Notes: generated by a model from the letters alone, not told the origin. A DNA stretch of 64,000 nucleotides from Leptolyngbya sp. FACHB-321 (GCF_014695975.1 NZ_JACJPI010000081.1:294138-358137), one strand, 5' to 3'. Numbered from the stretch's first letter, positions 1-9,719 are shown. Translations and numbers: made by a program.

Positions 1-535
1 AGCTGGGAAAAGCAGCATCCATGCCTTTTGGAAAGCTAGGTAGGTCAAGATGAGTTTGACGACGGGTTCTTACTGCCAGACGGTAGCTAACGCTTTGTAG
101 CTCGGCATGAAGCTGACGATTTTCGCGCTGAATTTGAGTTACTTTTTCGCGAATGGGCACCATCCGTTCGGCAAATTTTTGACGATAAATTTTAGGCAGT
201 TCCTGGACAACCTGCTCCAACATGCGGGAGCGATCGGTCAGTTCTTGCACCGATTGCCGTAACTGATAGACTTCTGCATCGCGATCGGCAATCTGTTCCT
301 GATAGAACGTTACTTGTTGTTCTACACCTTGCAGTTGTTCGCGCAGGGCACGCACTTCGGATAAGTGGCGCTCTGACACTTCAGGGCTAGGCATAAAGCT
401 AGCGTTGCCTTTGACTAGGCGAAAAAGCTCCTGGGATAGCTGCTGCACAAGGTTATCGCGCATCTGTAGCTCTTCGCGGAGGCGGGCTGCCTCAGTTTGC
501 AGATTGGGTAGTGTTTGACTCTCAGAATAGGTCAC
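1..535 (-). CDS. coiled-coil protein of unknown function (3' end cut by window edge)
   Basis: An open frame of 178 codons runs leftward out of the window. It starts at a GTG (533-535) whose bases overlap the TGA stop of the upstream flavoprotein gene (GTGA), a classic translational-coupling overlap. The predicted protein begins MTYSESQTLPNLQTEAARL and is rich in Gln, Glu, Arg and Leu with heptad-like spacing, for example EEVRALREQL-type stretches, so a long coiled coil is likely. No enzymatic motif is visible in the part seen. The family was not recognised; I infer a cyanobacterial conserved hypothetical protein, perhaps a scaffold. The overlap implies co-expression with the flavoprotein. The remaining length is unknown. 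Confidence 0.75.
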   Translation of the reverse strand, partial: MTYSESQTLPNLQTEAARLREELQMRDNLVQQLSQELFRLVKGNASFMPSPEVSERHLSEVRALREQLQGVEQQVTFYQEQIADRDAEVYQLRQSVQELTDRSRMLEQVVQELPKIYRQKFAERMVPIREKVTQIQRENRQLHAELQSVSYRLAVRTRRQTHLDLPSFPKGMDAAFPS

Positions 536-1554
536 AGCTTTAGAACTCCGGTTTCAATAGCATCAGGTTGGCTCAAGTTAGATTCCCAACGGCGCGGGGC
601 AGAGGTGCGGCGAATCTCCCGCCAAATTGCGGTTGCAGCTAATGTACCATCTGCAACTGCAATTGATACCTGATTTATGCCTTCTTTTAAATCACCAACA
701 GCAAAGAGGCGAGGATGAGAGGTGCGACACATCGTATCGGTAACTAAGTTCTCACCCTTCCACTGCAAGTCCAATTCTTTGAGATACTCGTTGAAGTAGT
801 GCGAACCCATAGCCACAAGCCCTGTTTCTAGCTCTACCGTTGAGCCATCAGTAAGCGCAACACCTGTCATTTCGTGGTTATGCCCGAGAAACTTGGCGAT
901 CGGTATCTCTACTAATGGGTAGCCATGCTCTTGCAATTTTTGACGCATCGCTTCGCCCACCTCACACAGTCCTTGCGTAAAGACAGTGATGTAGGGTGTA
1001 AACCAGTTCAACACAAACGCTGTATTAATAGCTGCTTCAGACCCAACAAACAGTCCGCACTGCTTGTCGGCAATCTCATAGCCATCACAAATCATGCAGA
1101 CGTGCAGATTGTAGCCTGCGTAGTCGTACACGTTTTGCATATCGTCAAGGTGGGGCAGTTGATCGATAATGCCGCTTGCTGCCACCACATACTTACTGCG
1201 AAACACAGGGTAGATGCTGTCTTGCTTGCCGACCTTTACCTTGACTGCAAAAGTTTCACCTTCATCGCGTACTGCTTCAACAAAACCAGCGAGGTAGTCA
1301 CCCCCTAAAGAGAGTACGTGCTGCTGCCCCTGCTGCAAGAGTGTACGCCCAGGCGTATCAGGGGAAAGCCCCAGATAATTTCGTAAGTCCTGCATCCAGA
1401 ACGATCGCCCTCGACCTTTCTCAATGACTAAGCAAGAAAGCCGATAGCGTTGCAAATACATTGCCGCCGCCAGCCCGCCCGCACCACCGCCCACGATAAT
1501 GACATCATAGAGGTGGTCCAGCCGCTGATCCAGATTCTTTTTGGAAAGCTTCAT
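532..1554 (-). CDS. thioredoxin reductase-like NAD(P)/FAD disulfide oxidoreductase
   Basis: The 340-residue protein has an N-terminal FAD-binding Rossmann motif VIIVGGGAGG (residues 18-27), a second nucleotide-binding region (GLFVGSEAAIN, about 167-177) and the C-terminal FAD motif LFAVGDLKEG. A redox-active pair CMICDG (Cys153, Cys156) sits where thioredoxin reductases carry CxxCDG. This is the architecture of low-molecular-weight thioredoxin reductase and its cyanobacterial relatives, whose electron donors differ (NADPH, ferredoxin or unknown). The GGGAGG and GSEAAI motifs do not settle the cofactor. It probably acts in the cytoplasm on a disulfide partner. The stop overlaps the start of the coiled-coil gene downstream. 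The ATG at 1554 is the natural start. Confident on family, not on substrate. Confidence 0.85.
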   Translation of the reverse strand: MKLSKKNLDQRLDHLYDVIIVGGGAGGLAAAMYLQRYRLSCLVIEKGRGRSFWMQDLRNYLGLSPDTPGRTLLQQGQQHVLSLGGDYLAGFVEAVRDEGETFAVKVKVGKQDSIYPVFRSKYVVAASGIIDQLPHLDDMQNVYDYAGYNLHVCMICDGYEIADKQCGLFVGSEAAINTAFVLNWFTPYITVFTQGLCEVGEAMRQKLQEHGYPLVEIPIAKFLGHNHEMTGVALTDGSTVELETGLVAMGSHYFNEYLKELDLQWKGENLVTDTMCRTSHPRLFAVGDLKEGINQVSIAVADGTLAATAIWREIRRTSAPRRWESNLSQPDAIETGVLKL

Positions 1555-1661
1555 GGGCTTACTGCATTTGAGAGACTGATTACGTTTAAAGACAATGAAG
1601 GTGAGGATTTCCCCTAACCTCTCCAGTGTAAGCAGTTTACAGCGATTTTGGGAGGCTAGAA

Positions 1662-1982
1662 CTATGCCTCTACCGCTTCTGATTCAACTTCTGGAACTTC
1701 TTGCTTAATCGTAAGAAAACGGATCACTTCCTCGCTCAAACGCATGGCACGTTCTAGTAAAGCAACCTGGCTCCCATCACTCTGATAGTTGATTTGAATA
1801 TAGATGCCTTCACGGTTCTTTTGAATTTCGTATGCGAGACGGCGCTTGCCGCGATGCTGTGTTTCTAGGACGTTCGCACCATTTTCACGCAGAATGGTTT
1901 GATACTTTTCGATCGCCTGATCAACGGCTTCTTCGTTCAGGTCGGGACGAAGAATATACATCGTTTCGTAGAAATATTCCAT
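1662..1982 (-). CDS. rpsF: 30S ribosomal protein S6
   Basis: The 106-residue product begins [15 protein letters not shown], the typical S6 opening (YET..I.RPDL), and contains GKRRLAYEI and the C-terminal segment VIRFLTIK. Length matches bacterial S6. S6 binds the central domain of 16S rRNA together with S18 in the small subunit platform. An AAGGAG Shine-Dalgarno lies about nine bases before the ATG. The acidic tail (EVESEAVEA) is common in cyanobacterial S6. The gene stands alone here rather than in an rpsF-ssb-rpsR operon, as is usual in cyanobacteria. Confidence 0.97.
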   Translation of the reverse strand: MEYFYETMYILRPDLNEEAVDQAIEKYQTILRENGANVLETQHRGKRRLAYEIQKNREGIYIQINYQSDGSQVALLERAMRLSEEVIRFLTIKQEVPEVESEAVEA

Positions 1983-2299
1983 GTTCGTTAATCTCCTTAT
2001 GGACTAATGGCTTCTTTAGACACGGCGAAGGCGCGAAGGCGATTCAGTGCAAGCACCACATAAGCGATCGCTGATTCCTGTTTTAGAAGCAAGGATCCAT
2101 AATTCTATCGCCTTTCGGGCTGAATGGGGCAAGACGACAAACATCAGCTTAATGATGCATCACGAATACCACCATGCCGGAAACTGTAGTGATAGGTTTA
2201 AATACGAGTCTGCTAAGGCAGAGTGATCGAGCGATTCTGTCGTCAGTGTCGAACGAATAGTTTAAAGTTTTTCTCGATGTGTGAGGAATCGTCTGAGTT
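1983..2299. other. divergent intergenic region between rpsF and the FAH-family gene
   Basis: About 317 bases without a supported gene. It must hold the leftward rpsF promoter and the rightward promoter of the hydrolase. A HIP1 octamer lies near 2065-2075. No clear hairpin or regulator site was seen. Confidence 0.5.
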
Positions 2300-3118
2300 A
2301 TGGCACAGCGCTACGTTCGGGTTCAAGCGGCAGATGGGCAGATTCACTACGGGCTACTCCAGCTTGGACGAGAAGTACAGGTGCTAGATGCGCCACCCTG
2401 GCTGAATGGTCATTTAACAGATTTAGAGCTGGCGGCGGAAACTTACAGCCTTCTAGCACCCTGTGCGCCCTCAAAAGTAGTGGCTGTTGGTAAAAACTAT
2501 GCGGATCATGCAGCCGAAATGGGAACGCCTGTGCCTGACGAACCGCTGTTGTTTATGAAGCCATCCACCGCTGTCATTGCTACAGATGGCATCATTCTTT
2601 ATCCCTCGCAGTCGCGTCGCGTTGATTATGAGGGCGAGTTAGCGTTGGTGATTGGCGAACGTTGTGTAGACTGCACGCCCGAACAGGCGCAAGGGAAAAT
2701 TTGGGGCTACACGATCGCCAATGATGTTACTGCCCGCGATCTACAGCGCAAGGATGGTCAGTGGACACGCGCTAAAGGGTTTGATACGTTTTGCCCTTTA
2801 GGTCCGTGGATTGTGCGAGATGTAAGTCCTGGCGCTCGGCTACAAACGTTTGTGAATGATGCATCCAAACCTGTACAGTCTGCTTTTATCGATCAGATGG
2901 TTTTTCCACCAGACGTTTTGGTGTCTTACATCAGTCAAGCGATTACTTTACTGCCAGGAGATGTGGTACTAACGGGTACGCCTGAAGGTGTGGGAGCGCT
3001 GCAAGTGGGCGATCGCGTTCGTGTTGAGATCGAAGGCATTGGCTACCTTGACAACACTGTTGCGCTGCGATCGCCCGAGCCTCTGCTAGATTCTCAGCTA
3101 CAAGCGGAAGACCTCTAA
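2300..3118 (+). CDS. fumarylacetoacetate hydrolase (FAH) family protein
   Basis: This 272-residue protein is a single FAH-family hydrolase/decarboxylase. Visible hallmarks are GKNYADHAAEMG, PLLFMKPS, the metal-binding DYEGELALVIG (Glu111, Glu113), the ANDVTARDLQ segment and the C-terminal LLPGDVVLTGTPEGVG. Members use a divalent metal to cleave C-C bonds of beta-diketo acids or to decarboxylate oxaloacetate (acylpyruvase type). The exact substrate cannot be read from sequence; by family analogy oxaloacetate or acylpyruvate is most likely. The N-terminal 50 residues form the small beta domain usual in 2-hydroxyhepta-2,4-diene-1,7-dioate isomerase-like members. ATG at 2300. Confidence 0.9.
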   Translation: MAQRYVRVQAADGQIHYGLLQLGREVQVLDAPPWLNGHLTDLELAAETYSLLAPCAPSKVVAVGKNYADHAAEMGTPVPDEPLLFMKPSTAVIATDGIILYPSQSRRVDYEGELALVIGERCVDCTPEQAQGKIWGYTIANDVTARDLQRKDGQWTRAKGFDTFCPLGPWIVRDVSPGARLQTFVNDASKPVQSAFIDQMVFPPDVLVSYISQAITLLPGDVVLTGTPEGVGALQVGDRVRVEIEGIGYLDNTVALRSPEPLLDSQLQAEDL

Positions 3119-3174
3119 TCGCTAAAGCTTTCCGCTTGTAAGCCGACTTGTTTGATTCTGACAAACCCTAACCC

Positions 3175-3669
3175 TTAACGAACCTGAGTATAAGCCGCAT
3201 CCGAAATGGTTGGAATTTCAGCGTAGCGACCCATTGCCGACTGCACGACCGAGTAACCCACAGCCGCTACTACACCTAGAAAGATCGTGTTAAACAATGT
3301 CTGTTCTAGCAAGGTGCCTTGTAAGATCCCCGAGAGAGCATAGCGCCAGAGGATCGAAATTAAGCTCAACACGATGCCAAACAGAATTGACTGCATCGCA
3401 TTAAAACGAATGAAATGCACGATCGACTCGTTTCTGACTACCAACAAAAAGAGTGCAAAAAAGATGATCAGGGGCATGAAGCCGCCAAAACCATAGTAGG
3501 CGCTTAAAAGCGGTGCAAGCGGCAGCGCAATGGCATTGAAAATTGGACTGAGGAAGGAGCCAGATCCAACTACTCTATAGACCATGCCAATCACGTCTAG
3601 CAGCGGTAACAAGTAAACTAAGCAAGCAAAGATCCGGTCTGTGGGAGAAATAGACCCGCGCCAAGCCAT
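3175..3669 (-). CDS. Tic20 family membrane protein
   Basis: The 164-residue product begins MAWRGSISPTDRIFACLVYLLPLLD and has four hydrophobic segments. DRIFACLVYLLPLLD and FIRFNAMQSILFGIVLSL are characteristic of the Tic20 family (the chloroplast inner-envelope translocon subunit and its cyanobacterial relatives). The cyanobacterial role is not established. I chose the ATG at 3669 rather than an upstream start at 3714 because it has a TCTGGAGAA ribosome-binding site and begins with the family's normal N-terminus. The gene is on the opposite strand to the hydrolase and converges on it. Confidence 0.88.
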   Translation of the reverse strand: MAWRGSISPTDRIFACLVYLLPLLDVIGMVYRVVGSGSFLSPIFNAIALPLAPLLSAYYGFGGFMPLIIFFALFLLVVRNESIVHFIRFNAMQSILFGIVLSLISILWRYALSGILQGTLLEQTLFNTIFLGVVAAVGYSVVQSAMGRYAEIPTISDAAYTQVR

Positions 3670-3884
3670 GTTGCATTCTCCAGAAATGAGGTGATTTTTG
3701 AGGCTTTGTTTCAAACTTCAGATATTGCTCAGGATAGCGTAATTAGCAATGGATGCCCAATTTTGACGGCTTCCTGAACAGTCTCACAAAGCTCGCTCCT
3801 ACTGCGATTGTCCTTCATCATGCTGTTTGATTTTGAATGAGGCGATCGCTCCATTGACACTCTTGAGCGAGAGACGCGATCGCT

Positions 3885-4502
3885 CTAGCAGCAGTCTAAC
3901 CGGGTCGCGCCAAGATACTTGGTCAGGTATGGCGAAAAGACCTCATAAATGAGCGTCAGCGGTTGACCGTGATGCCAGAACAAATAATGTCGCCCCCAGA
4001 GTGGTCCCGTTTGCCCAAATGCTAATTCCAACGGCGCTGAATGACCGTAGTAGATACCCTGCACATCGCGATACAGTTCTGTGCGTAGACGTGCGAGGCT
4101 TGCCCAGATGGGGAGCGATCGATTTTGCAAGTAGTCATCCACATGGCTGGCTTCCCACCAGGATGTAGCATAAGCGAGACGTTGCCCTGAAGCGGTTCGC
4201 AACCACACCTGCCGCCGTACACGCGGACCCGGCACTACCTGAAGTTGCCTTGGAGCATTGTCTTCATCCATCCCAATGGCTGACATATCAATTACGTCAA
4301 CTTCTGTTGGTTCGCCAGTCAGGAGTTGCAAGTGGCGTGTGGGTGAACCGTCGCCCAGCATCAGCATTTGCCAGGTTGGTGCTAACTGGTGATGAGGGAG
4401 ACCCTGCTGCACCACTTTGTCGTCTCCTTGCCAAAGGGGGTCGATCGGGTGCCAGATTGTTGGCAACGCAACGCTGTCAGGAGACTCAACCGTTGTAGAC
4501 AA
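3885..4502 (-). CDS. chorismate lyase (chorismate--pyruvate lyase, DUF98 type)
   Basis: The 205-residue protein matches the DUF98/chorismate lyase family that cyanobacteria use to make 4-hydroxybenzoate, the head-group precursor of plastoquinone. Recognisable stretches are WHPIDPLWQG near the N-terminus, GPRVRRQVWL, ATSWWEA and FGQTGPLWGRHYLFWH near the C-terminus. No ATG lies in frame before residue 46; translation most likely begins at the TTG at 4502, close behind a good -10 box (TATAAT). The enzyme is soluble and would feed electron-transport quinone synthesis. Function is assigned from family resemblance; the start is uncertain. Confidence 0.85.
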   Translation of the reverse strand: MSTTVESPDSVALPTIWHPIDPLWQGDDKVVQQGLPHHQLAPTWQMLMLGDGSPTRHLQLLTGEPTEVDVIDMSAIGMDEDNAPRQLQVVPGPRVRRQVWLRTASGQRLAYATSWWEASHVDDYLQNRSLPIWASLARLRTELYRDVQGIYYGHSAPLELAFGQTGPLWGRHYLFWHHGQPLTLIYEVFSPYLTKYLGATRLDCC

Positions 4503-4525
4503 TTTTCTTTACACAACTTAACCTC

Positions 4526-4554
4526 ATTATAATCATAGCGTCCTGGGTAAAGAA
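4526..4554 (-). promoter_or_regulatory. likely promoter of the chorismate lyase gene
   Basis: On the minus strand a perfect TATAAT (4531 to 4526) is preceded at a 17-base spacing by TTCTTT, a weak -35. Transcription would begin near 4519, some 17 bases before the TTG start. Sequence-only prediction. Confidence 0.45.
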
Positions 4555-4676
4555 GTTTTGGGAGGAGGCGATCGGAGTTATTTATTATTGATTCTTAGAG
4601 GAAGCGGAGAGGCAAGAGAGCAGGGGAGGCAGAGGCAGCAGCTACAAAACTAAAACTTTTCCGTTCCCTCAGTTCC

Positions 4677-6035
4677 CTACTTCCGCTCTGCCCAAGCTCG
4701 CATCTTGCCGGGATTCAGCAACCCATAGGGATCAACCCTTTCCTTAAAGCGCAACTGTTCTACGTCAACCGTCTTCCTGCCACCATCTTCTAAAACGAAG
4801 GTGTGTGGATTGGCAATGAAGGCACCATTGTCTTCGTGGTAGCGAATAATTTCTGCTAGGCGCTCTGGAGTGGTGTAACGAACAATCTGCAAGGCGGCAG
4901 GTATTGCTTCGCCACCCATCCGAATAAACTCCAGATGCATCATCACCTCATCGCCAAAATGCTGATACATCCGCTCCACCAACTTCAATTCCTTATCGGA
5001 CGGAAACATGGTTTGCAGGTAGGTGAGAGATGGATCAACGCTGCGGGCATGGAGCGTGGTGTGATTCCAGGAGTACTCAACCAGTGTGCTTCCCCTGCTC
5101 GCTTCTTGGGCGCTTTTTTGCAAACAGATAGTGCCGTTGTACTCGCTCACCAGGGCTGCAAAGGGTTCTAGAGACGATTCTGCAACTAAAACTAAAGCGC
5201 AATGACTGCCAGCAGGAATCATATTGCGAAACGCGGCGAAATAGGTGGGGATGGGATCGGCGCAGATGCAGACGAGCTTTTTGATCATGCCATCACTATC
5301 GCTAAAGACTTGCCCAAACCGAGCCGCTGTCATGAAATCGGGGAAGGCTACAATTGCCTCTGCCCAGGCATAAGCTGGTGCAAGGGGAATTTCTAGCTCT
5401 GTGATGATGCCGTTGGTGCCATAGGCGTGAGCGACTTTGTAAACATCATCGCCGCGTAGCTCAATCACGCGAGGTTCATCTTCTACCGTAACGACTCGTA
5501 CTGCAAGGAGGTTGCCGCGATCGCGAATTTGCCCATAAGTGATCGAGCCAATGCCCCCGCTGCCGCCACCAATAAAACCGCCAATCGTCGCTGTACGGTA
5601 GGTAGAAGGCAACATCCGAATCTCCCAGCCGCTACTTCGTGTCTCTTTATCCAGAGCCGCTAGCTTCACTCCTGGTTCCACACACGCGATCCCTGGTTTG
5701 ACCCATTTCACTGCCTGCATTCTCGATAAGTCAAGAATAACTCCACCCTGAAGTGGCACACACTGTCCGTAATTACCTGTCCCTGCACCACGCACCGTCA
5801 GGGGGAGCCTCCGTTTAACGCAGGCGGTTACCACCTGTATGACCGCTGCTTCTGTTGTTGGGCGCACCACAACATCGCCTCGCTTGCCGTCTAGTAGCGG
5901 TTGCAGAATAGGGCTAAAAGTGTAGTAGTCCTGCGAAAGTTTTGTGAGTTGAGCCGGGTCAGTAATGATCTCTAGTCCAGTTAACTCGGCAGAAAAGCTT
6001 TCCAGATCAGCGGGTTGAGCGGTTGTAGAAGTCAT
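4677..6035 (-). CDS. FAD-binding oxidase, GlcD/VAO type
   Basis: The 452-residue protein has the PCMH-type FAD-binding domain: RPTTEAAVIQVVTAC, LTVRGAGTGNYGQ (phosphate-binding loop) and GGVILDLSRM around residues 55-110, then TIGGFIGGGSGGIGS. The C-terminus ends in the family signature DPYGLLNPGKM. Enzymes of this group oxidise 2-hydroxy acids or similar substrates. The protein lacks a visible CCG/Fe-S domain, so it is not a complete glycolate dehydrogenase. Substrate unknown. ATG at 6035. It is divergently transcribed from hemC. Confidence 0.88.
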   Translation of the reverse strand: MTSTTAQPADLESFSAELTGLEIITDPAQLTKLSQDYYTFSPILQPLLDGKRGDVVVRPTTEAAVIQVVTACVKRRLPLTVRGAGTGNYGQCVPLQGGVILDLSRMQAVKWVKPGIACVEPGVKLAALDKETRSSGWEIRMLPSTYRTATIGGFIGGGSGGIGSITYGQIRDRGNLLAVRVVTVEDEPRVIELRGDDVYKVAHAYGTNGIITELEIPLAPAYAWAEAIVAFPDFMTAARFGQVFSDSDGMIKKLVCICADPIPTYFAAFRNMIPAGSHCALVLVAESSLEPFAALVSEYNGTICLQKSAQEASRGSTLVEYSWNHTTLHARSVDPSLTYLQTMFPSDKELKLVERMYQHFGDEVMMHLEFIRMGGEAIPAALQIVRYTTPERLAEIIRYHEDNGAFIANPHTFVLEDGGRKTVDVEQLRFKERVDPYGLLNPGKMRAWAERK

Positions 6036-6417
6036 TGGCGATCGTGCAAACGTCTAAAGAGCGTGATGGCAATTCGCTTTTGCTGATTCATTCCCAGCCC
6101 CATTAACAGCAGTAGGGGATTTTTTACCAGCATTCAGCATGACACAAAGCAATACAGGGCAGGTTGCTAGGGGAGCAAGTCTATCTAAGTCTTCCAGTAT
6201 GTGCCTCTGTCCATTGTCTTTAACGATACGGTCTGGGCAAGCAGTACTCTTTTGACCCGCATAGGCTCTGAAGCTTGCTGCTGTTTACACAGAATATCCT
6301 GTCTTCCAGCTTAATTATCTGTAACGCTTCACCGCTTAAGACCCACACCAAAGGAGTTACACACTGCGGTAATGTGGAGGGAGTGACTTTTGAAGCTCGT
6401 TTCAAGCCCTGGAATTT
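6036..6417. other. divergent promoter region upstream of hemC and the FAD oxidase gene
   Basis: About 380 bases with no supported gene; a 61-codon minus-strand frame inside (6220-6405) has no homology-like features. It should contain the promoters of both divergent genes. No operator or hairpin was recognised. Confidence 0.5.
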
Positions 6418-7389
6418 ATGTCGCCTACCGTAACTCCGATTGCCGCTCGTACGATTCGCATTGGTTCCCGCAAAAGTCAGTTAGCCCTGGTGCAAACCTA
6501 TTGGGTGCAAGAGCAATTGCAAAAAGCCTTTCCAGAGAGAACCTTTGAAGTACACACTATGAGTACTCAGGGCGACAAGATTCTGGATGTAGCGCTGGCA
6601 AAAATTGGCGATAAAGGTTTATTCACGAAAGAGTTAGAAGTTGGCATGATCAATGGTGACATTGATTTTGCTGTTCATTCCCTCAAAGATTTGCCGACTC
6701 ACTTGCCAGAAGGTCTGGTTCTAGGCTGCGTCACTGAGCGCGAAAACCCTGCCGATGCGCTGGTAGTTCACGAACAGCACAAAGACAAGCAGCTAGACAC
6801 ATTGCCACAGGGGGCGATCGTCGGTACGTCTTCGCTCCGACGCTTAGCGCAACTGCGACACCACTATCCCCATCTCAGCTTTAAAGATGTACGGGGAAAC
6901 TTGAATACGCGGCTGGCGAAGCTGGATGCAGGCGAGTATGACGCGCTGATTTTAGCGGCGGCAGGCTTGCAGCGGTTGAACATGGCAGACCGCATTCATC
7001 AATTTATTCCTGCAGAAATCTCGCTGCACGCGGTTGGGCAAGGGGCGCTTGGTATTGAATGTCGAGGCGATGATGCTGAAGTATTGTTACTGCTTAAAGC
7101 ACTAGAGCATAAGCCAACAGCCTACCGTTGCTATGCGGAACGCTCTTTCTTGCGATCATTGGAAGGCGGCTGTCAAGTACCGATCGGCGTGAACACTACT
7201 CTAGAGGGCGATCAGCTGACACTACTTGGCATCGTCATCAGCCTGGATGGACAAAAAGTGGCAAAAGATAGCGTGGCTGGCTTGGCAACAGAGGCTGAGG
7301 CGCTAGGTCTGGAGCTTGCTCAACGTCTTCGCCAACAGGGCGCACAGGAGATTCTCGACGAGATTCTGGCAACGGTACAGCGAAGTTAA
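6418..7389 (+). CDS. hemC: porphobilinogen deaminase (hydroxymethylbilane synthase)
   Basis: The 323-residue product condenses four porphobilinogens into hydroxymethylbilane in the haem, chlorophyll and phycobilin pathway. Hallmarks: [15 protein letters not shown] at the N-terminus, [14 protein letters not shown] with catalytic Asp91, [23 protein letters not shown], and [11 protein letters not shown] with Cys252 positioned to carry the dipyrromethane cofactor. Length is normal. The ATG at 6418 gives the family's usual start. The kinase gene follows 110 bases downstream on the same strand, without obvious functional link. Confidence 0.97.
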   Translation: MSPTVTPIAARTIRIGSRKSQLALVQTYWVQEQLQKAFPERTFEVHTMSTQGDKILDVALAKIGDKGLFTKELEVGMINGDIDFAVHSLKDLPTHLPEGLVLGCVTERENPADALVVHEQHKDKQLDTLPQGAIVGTSSLRRLAQLRHHYPHLSFKDVRGNLNTRLAKLDAGEYDALILAAAGLQRLNMADRIHQFIPAEISLHAVGQGALGIECRGDDAEVLLLLKALEHKPTAYRCYAERSFLRSLEGGCQVPIGVNTTLEGDQLTLLGIVISLDGQKVAKDSVAGLATEAEALGLELAQRLRQQGAQEILDEILATVQRS

Positions 7390-7499
7390 GAGCAGTTCTA
7401 AACCTGCAAATTTGTGTGCCACAATCGGTAGCAGCGCTGCAACTGCTCACTCAGGATGCCCTTTTTTCGCAGCCGTGAACTTCATCAAGGCTGGGCTAT

Positions 7500-9719
7500 A
7501 TGATGGGAACCCTGCTAAACGGACGTTTCAGAATCATTCAGGTTTTGGGCAGTGGTGGTTTTGGGCAGACCTATATTGCAGAAGATATTCTGCAACCCGA
7601 TCGTCCTCAGTGTGTCATTAAGCACTTTAAGCCCGCTTATCAAGAACCAGGATTCTTGCAGATCGCACGTCGCCTCTTTGCGACCGAAGTCGAGACCTTG
7701 CGAAAGTTAGGTAGCCATGACCAAATTCCTACGCTCTTAGCTGATTTTGAGGAAAACGAGGAGTTTTATCTAGCGCAAGAATACGTTGAAGGGCAGCCGT
7801 TAAGTGATGAACTGGCAGCGGCAAAACGGCTTGAGGAAGCAACCGTGACTGCTCTCCTCCGAGACGTGCTGCAAGTTCTGACGTTTGTGCATCAAAACAA
7901 TGTCATTCACCGCGATATTAAGCCCGGAAATTTGATTCGGCGGCAGCGAGACGGCAAGTTCGTGCTGATTGACTTTGGCGCTGTTAAAGAAATTCAAACG
8001 CAGATCACAAGCATGGTGCCGGGTCAGACCGAACTGACTGTAGGCATTGGCACACACGGCTATGGACCGAGTGAGCAAATGATGGGCAAACCGCGCTACA
8101 ACAGTGATTTGTATGCGCTGGGCATGACGGCAATCACGGCACTGACGGGCTTACAGCCCTTTCAACTGCCAACTCATCCTGAAACAGGCGAAGCAATTTG
8201 GTGTGACCAGGCGCAGGTAAGCCCTGGCTTGGCAGCCATTTTAACGAAAATGACGCGCTACCACTTTAGTCAGCGTTATCAGACAGCTCAGTCAGCACTA
8301 TATGCCTTAGATCATCCAACTGAGATCGTTGCAGATGACACGCAGCTACCTATGACGCTGTCAACGTACCTGCCAACGGAGGTTCTAAACCGTGCCCTTG
8401 ATCGTGCCAGTCAGCCTCAAACGGATCAACTAGCGTTAACGCACTCGCAGCCACTCTCAGAAAGCGTGTTAGGCGTTGACAATAGACCAAGGGGGAAGTT
8501 GGCAAGGGTCGCTGTGGGCATTGCCAGCTTTGCAATCACGGGGTTGATACTCGGTCTGCGCCAGTTGGGTTGGTTACAACCGCTAGAGTTGGCGGCATAT
8601 GATCGCTTGGTGCAGGTTAGCCCAGACCCCGGTTTGGATCACCGCTTGCTGGTGGTGGGCATTACCGAGGCTGATATTGCTGCTCAAAAGCGCTTTCCGG
8701 TCGCCGATCATATCCTTGCGCAGGCAATCACGACACTTCAGACTGCTAAACCTAGAGTGATTGGGCTTGATCTATTACGCGATATTCCCCAACCGCCAGG
8801 TCGTACAGAATTTTTGGCTGCAATCAACGCACCGAACGTTATTGCGATTACCAACCTGGGCAGCGCGGCTACACCGGCAGCACCAGCGCCTCCAGGAGTG
8901 CCTCTCGATCGTATTGGGTTCAACGACTTTGTACTTGACCCAGGTGATGTATTGCGGCGTAACCTGCTGTTTGCTGACAGTGCCGTAAATCACACTGCGA
9001 CTGTCGATAAACGTCCCACGACCTTTTATTCTTTTTCGTTGCGGTTGGCGCTGACCTATCTTGCCAATCAAAAACTTTCGCTTCAGCCACGCTCCAATGA
9101 TCCTGGCTTGTTTCAGCTTGGCAAGACACAGTTTAGTCCGTTAGAGAGTCAGGCGGGTGGCTACCAGGCGATCGATGCTCGCGGCTATCAAGTTTTGCTC
9201 AAATACCGGGGACGGGCGATCGCGCGGCAGGTCAGCCTAAGCGATGTTCTTAACGGCAAGGTTCAGCCTGATTGGGTGAAGGATAAAGTCGTCCTGATTG
9301 GCACAACGGCACCCAGCGGTAAAGATCTCTTTTCTACCCCCTATAGTGCTGCTAGTGACGAGACGCCCCGCATGGCTGGAGTGTTGCTGCACGCACAGAT
9401 GGTTAGCCAGCTTTTAGACGCAGCTCTGGAAGGACGATCGCTCTTCTGGTTTTGGTCTGAATGGGTTGAAGCATTATGGATTGCAGTCTGGGCAGCGATC
9501 GGTGGCGCACTAGCATGGTACATCCGGCAACCGATGGTGTTGGCATTAAGTGGTACGTTGCTCTTACTCAGTTTGGCTGTTATCGTCTTCAGCCTTTTTT
9601 TGCAACAAGGCTGGATTCCGCTTATAGCACCTGCGTTCGCAGCGACAGCGACAGGCGGTCTTGTGATTGCTTACCGTGGGTATTGGTCACAGCCGTCAGA
9701 CAAGGTTGGTCGCTCGTGA
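7500..9719 (+). CDS. Ser/Thr protein kinase with C-terminal CHASE2 sensor and three membrane segments
   Basis: The 739-residue protein has a Hanks-type kinase domain at about residues 10-275: the Gly-rich loop GSGGFG (17-22), VIKHF with Lys41, HRDIKPGN (137-144, catalytic Asp139) and DFG (158-160), so it looks active. A hydrophobic segment (about 335-355) is followed by a CHASE2 domain (about 355-630, with HRLLVVGITEADI and VLIGTTAPSGKDLFSTP). Three hydrophobic segments (about 643-730) end the protein. CHASE2 is an extracytoplasmic sensor, so a periplasmic or lumenal signal probably controls phosphorylation inside the cell. The arrangement is common in cyanobacteria. ATG pairs at 7500 and 7503 are both possible starts. 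Confidence 0.93.
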   Translation: MMGTLLNGRFRIIQVLGSGGFGQTYIAEDILQPDRPQCVIKHFKPAYQEPGFLQIARRLFATEVETLRKLGSHDQIPTLLADFEENEEFYLAQEYVEGQPLSDELAAAKRLEEATVTALLRDVLQVLTFVHQNNVIHRDIKPGNLIRRQRDGKFVLIDFGAVKEIQTQITSMVPGQTELTVGIGTHGYGPSEQMMGKPRYNSDLYALGMTAITALTGLQPFQLPTHPETGEAIWCDQAQVSPGLAAILTKMTRYHFSQRYQTAQSALYALDHPTEIVADDTQLPMTLSTYLPTEVLNRALDRASQPQTDQLALTHSQPLSESVLGVDNRPRGKLARVAVGIASFAITGLILGLRQLGWLQPLELAAYDRLVQVSPDPGLDHRLLVVGITEADIAAQKRFPVADHILAQAITTLQTAKPRVIGLDLLRDIPQPPGRTEFLAAINAPNVIAITNLGSAATPAAPAPPGVPLDRIGFNDFVLDPGDVLRRNLLFADSAVNHTATVDKRPTTFYSFSLRLALTYLANQKLSLQPRSNDPGLFQLGKTQFSPLESQAGGYQAIDARGYQVLLKYRGRAIARQVSLSDVLNGKVQPDWVKDKVVLIGTTAPSGKDLFSTPYSAASDETPRMAGVLLHAQMVSQLLDAALEGRSLFWFWSEWVEALWIAVWAAIGGALAWYIRQPMVLALSGTLLLLSLAVIVFSLFLQQGWIPLIAPAFAATATGGLVIAYRGYWSQPSDKVGRS

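Noticed and set aside
6220..6405. 61-codon minus-strand frame before hemC
   Set aside because: No domain, signal or ribosome-binding site, and it lies in a divergent promoter region.
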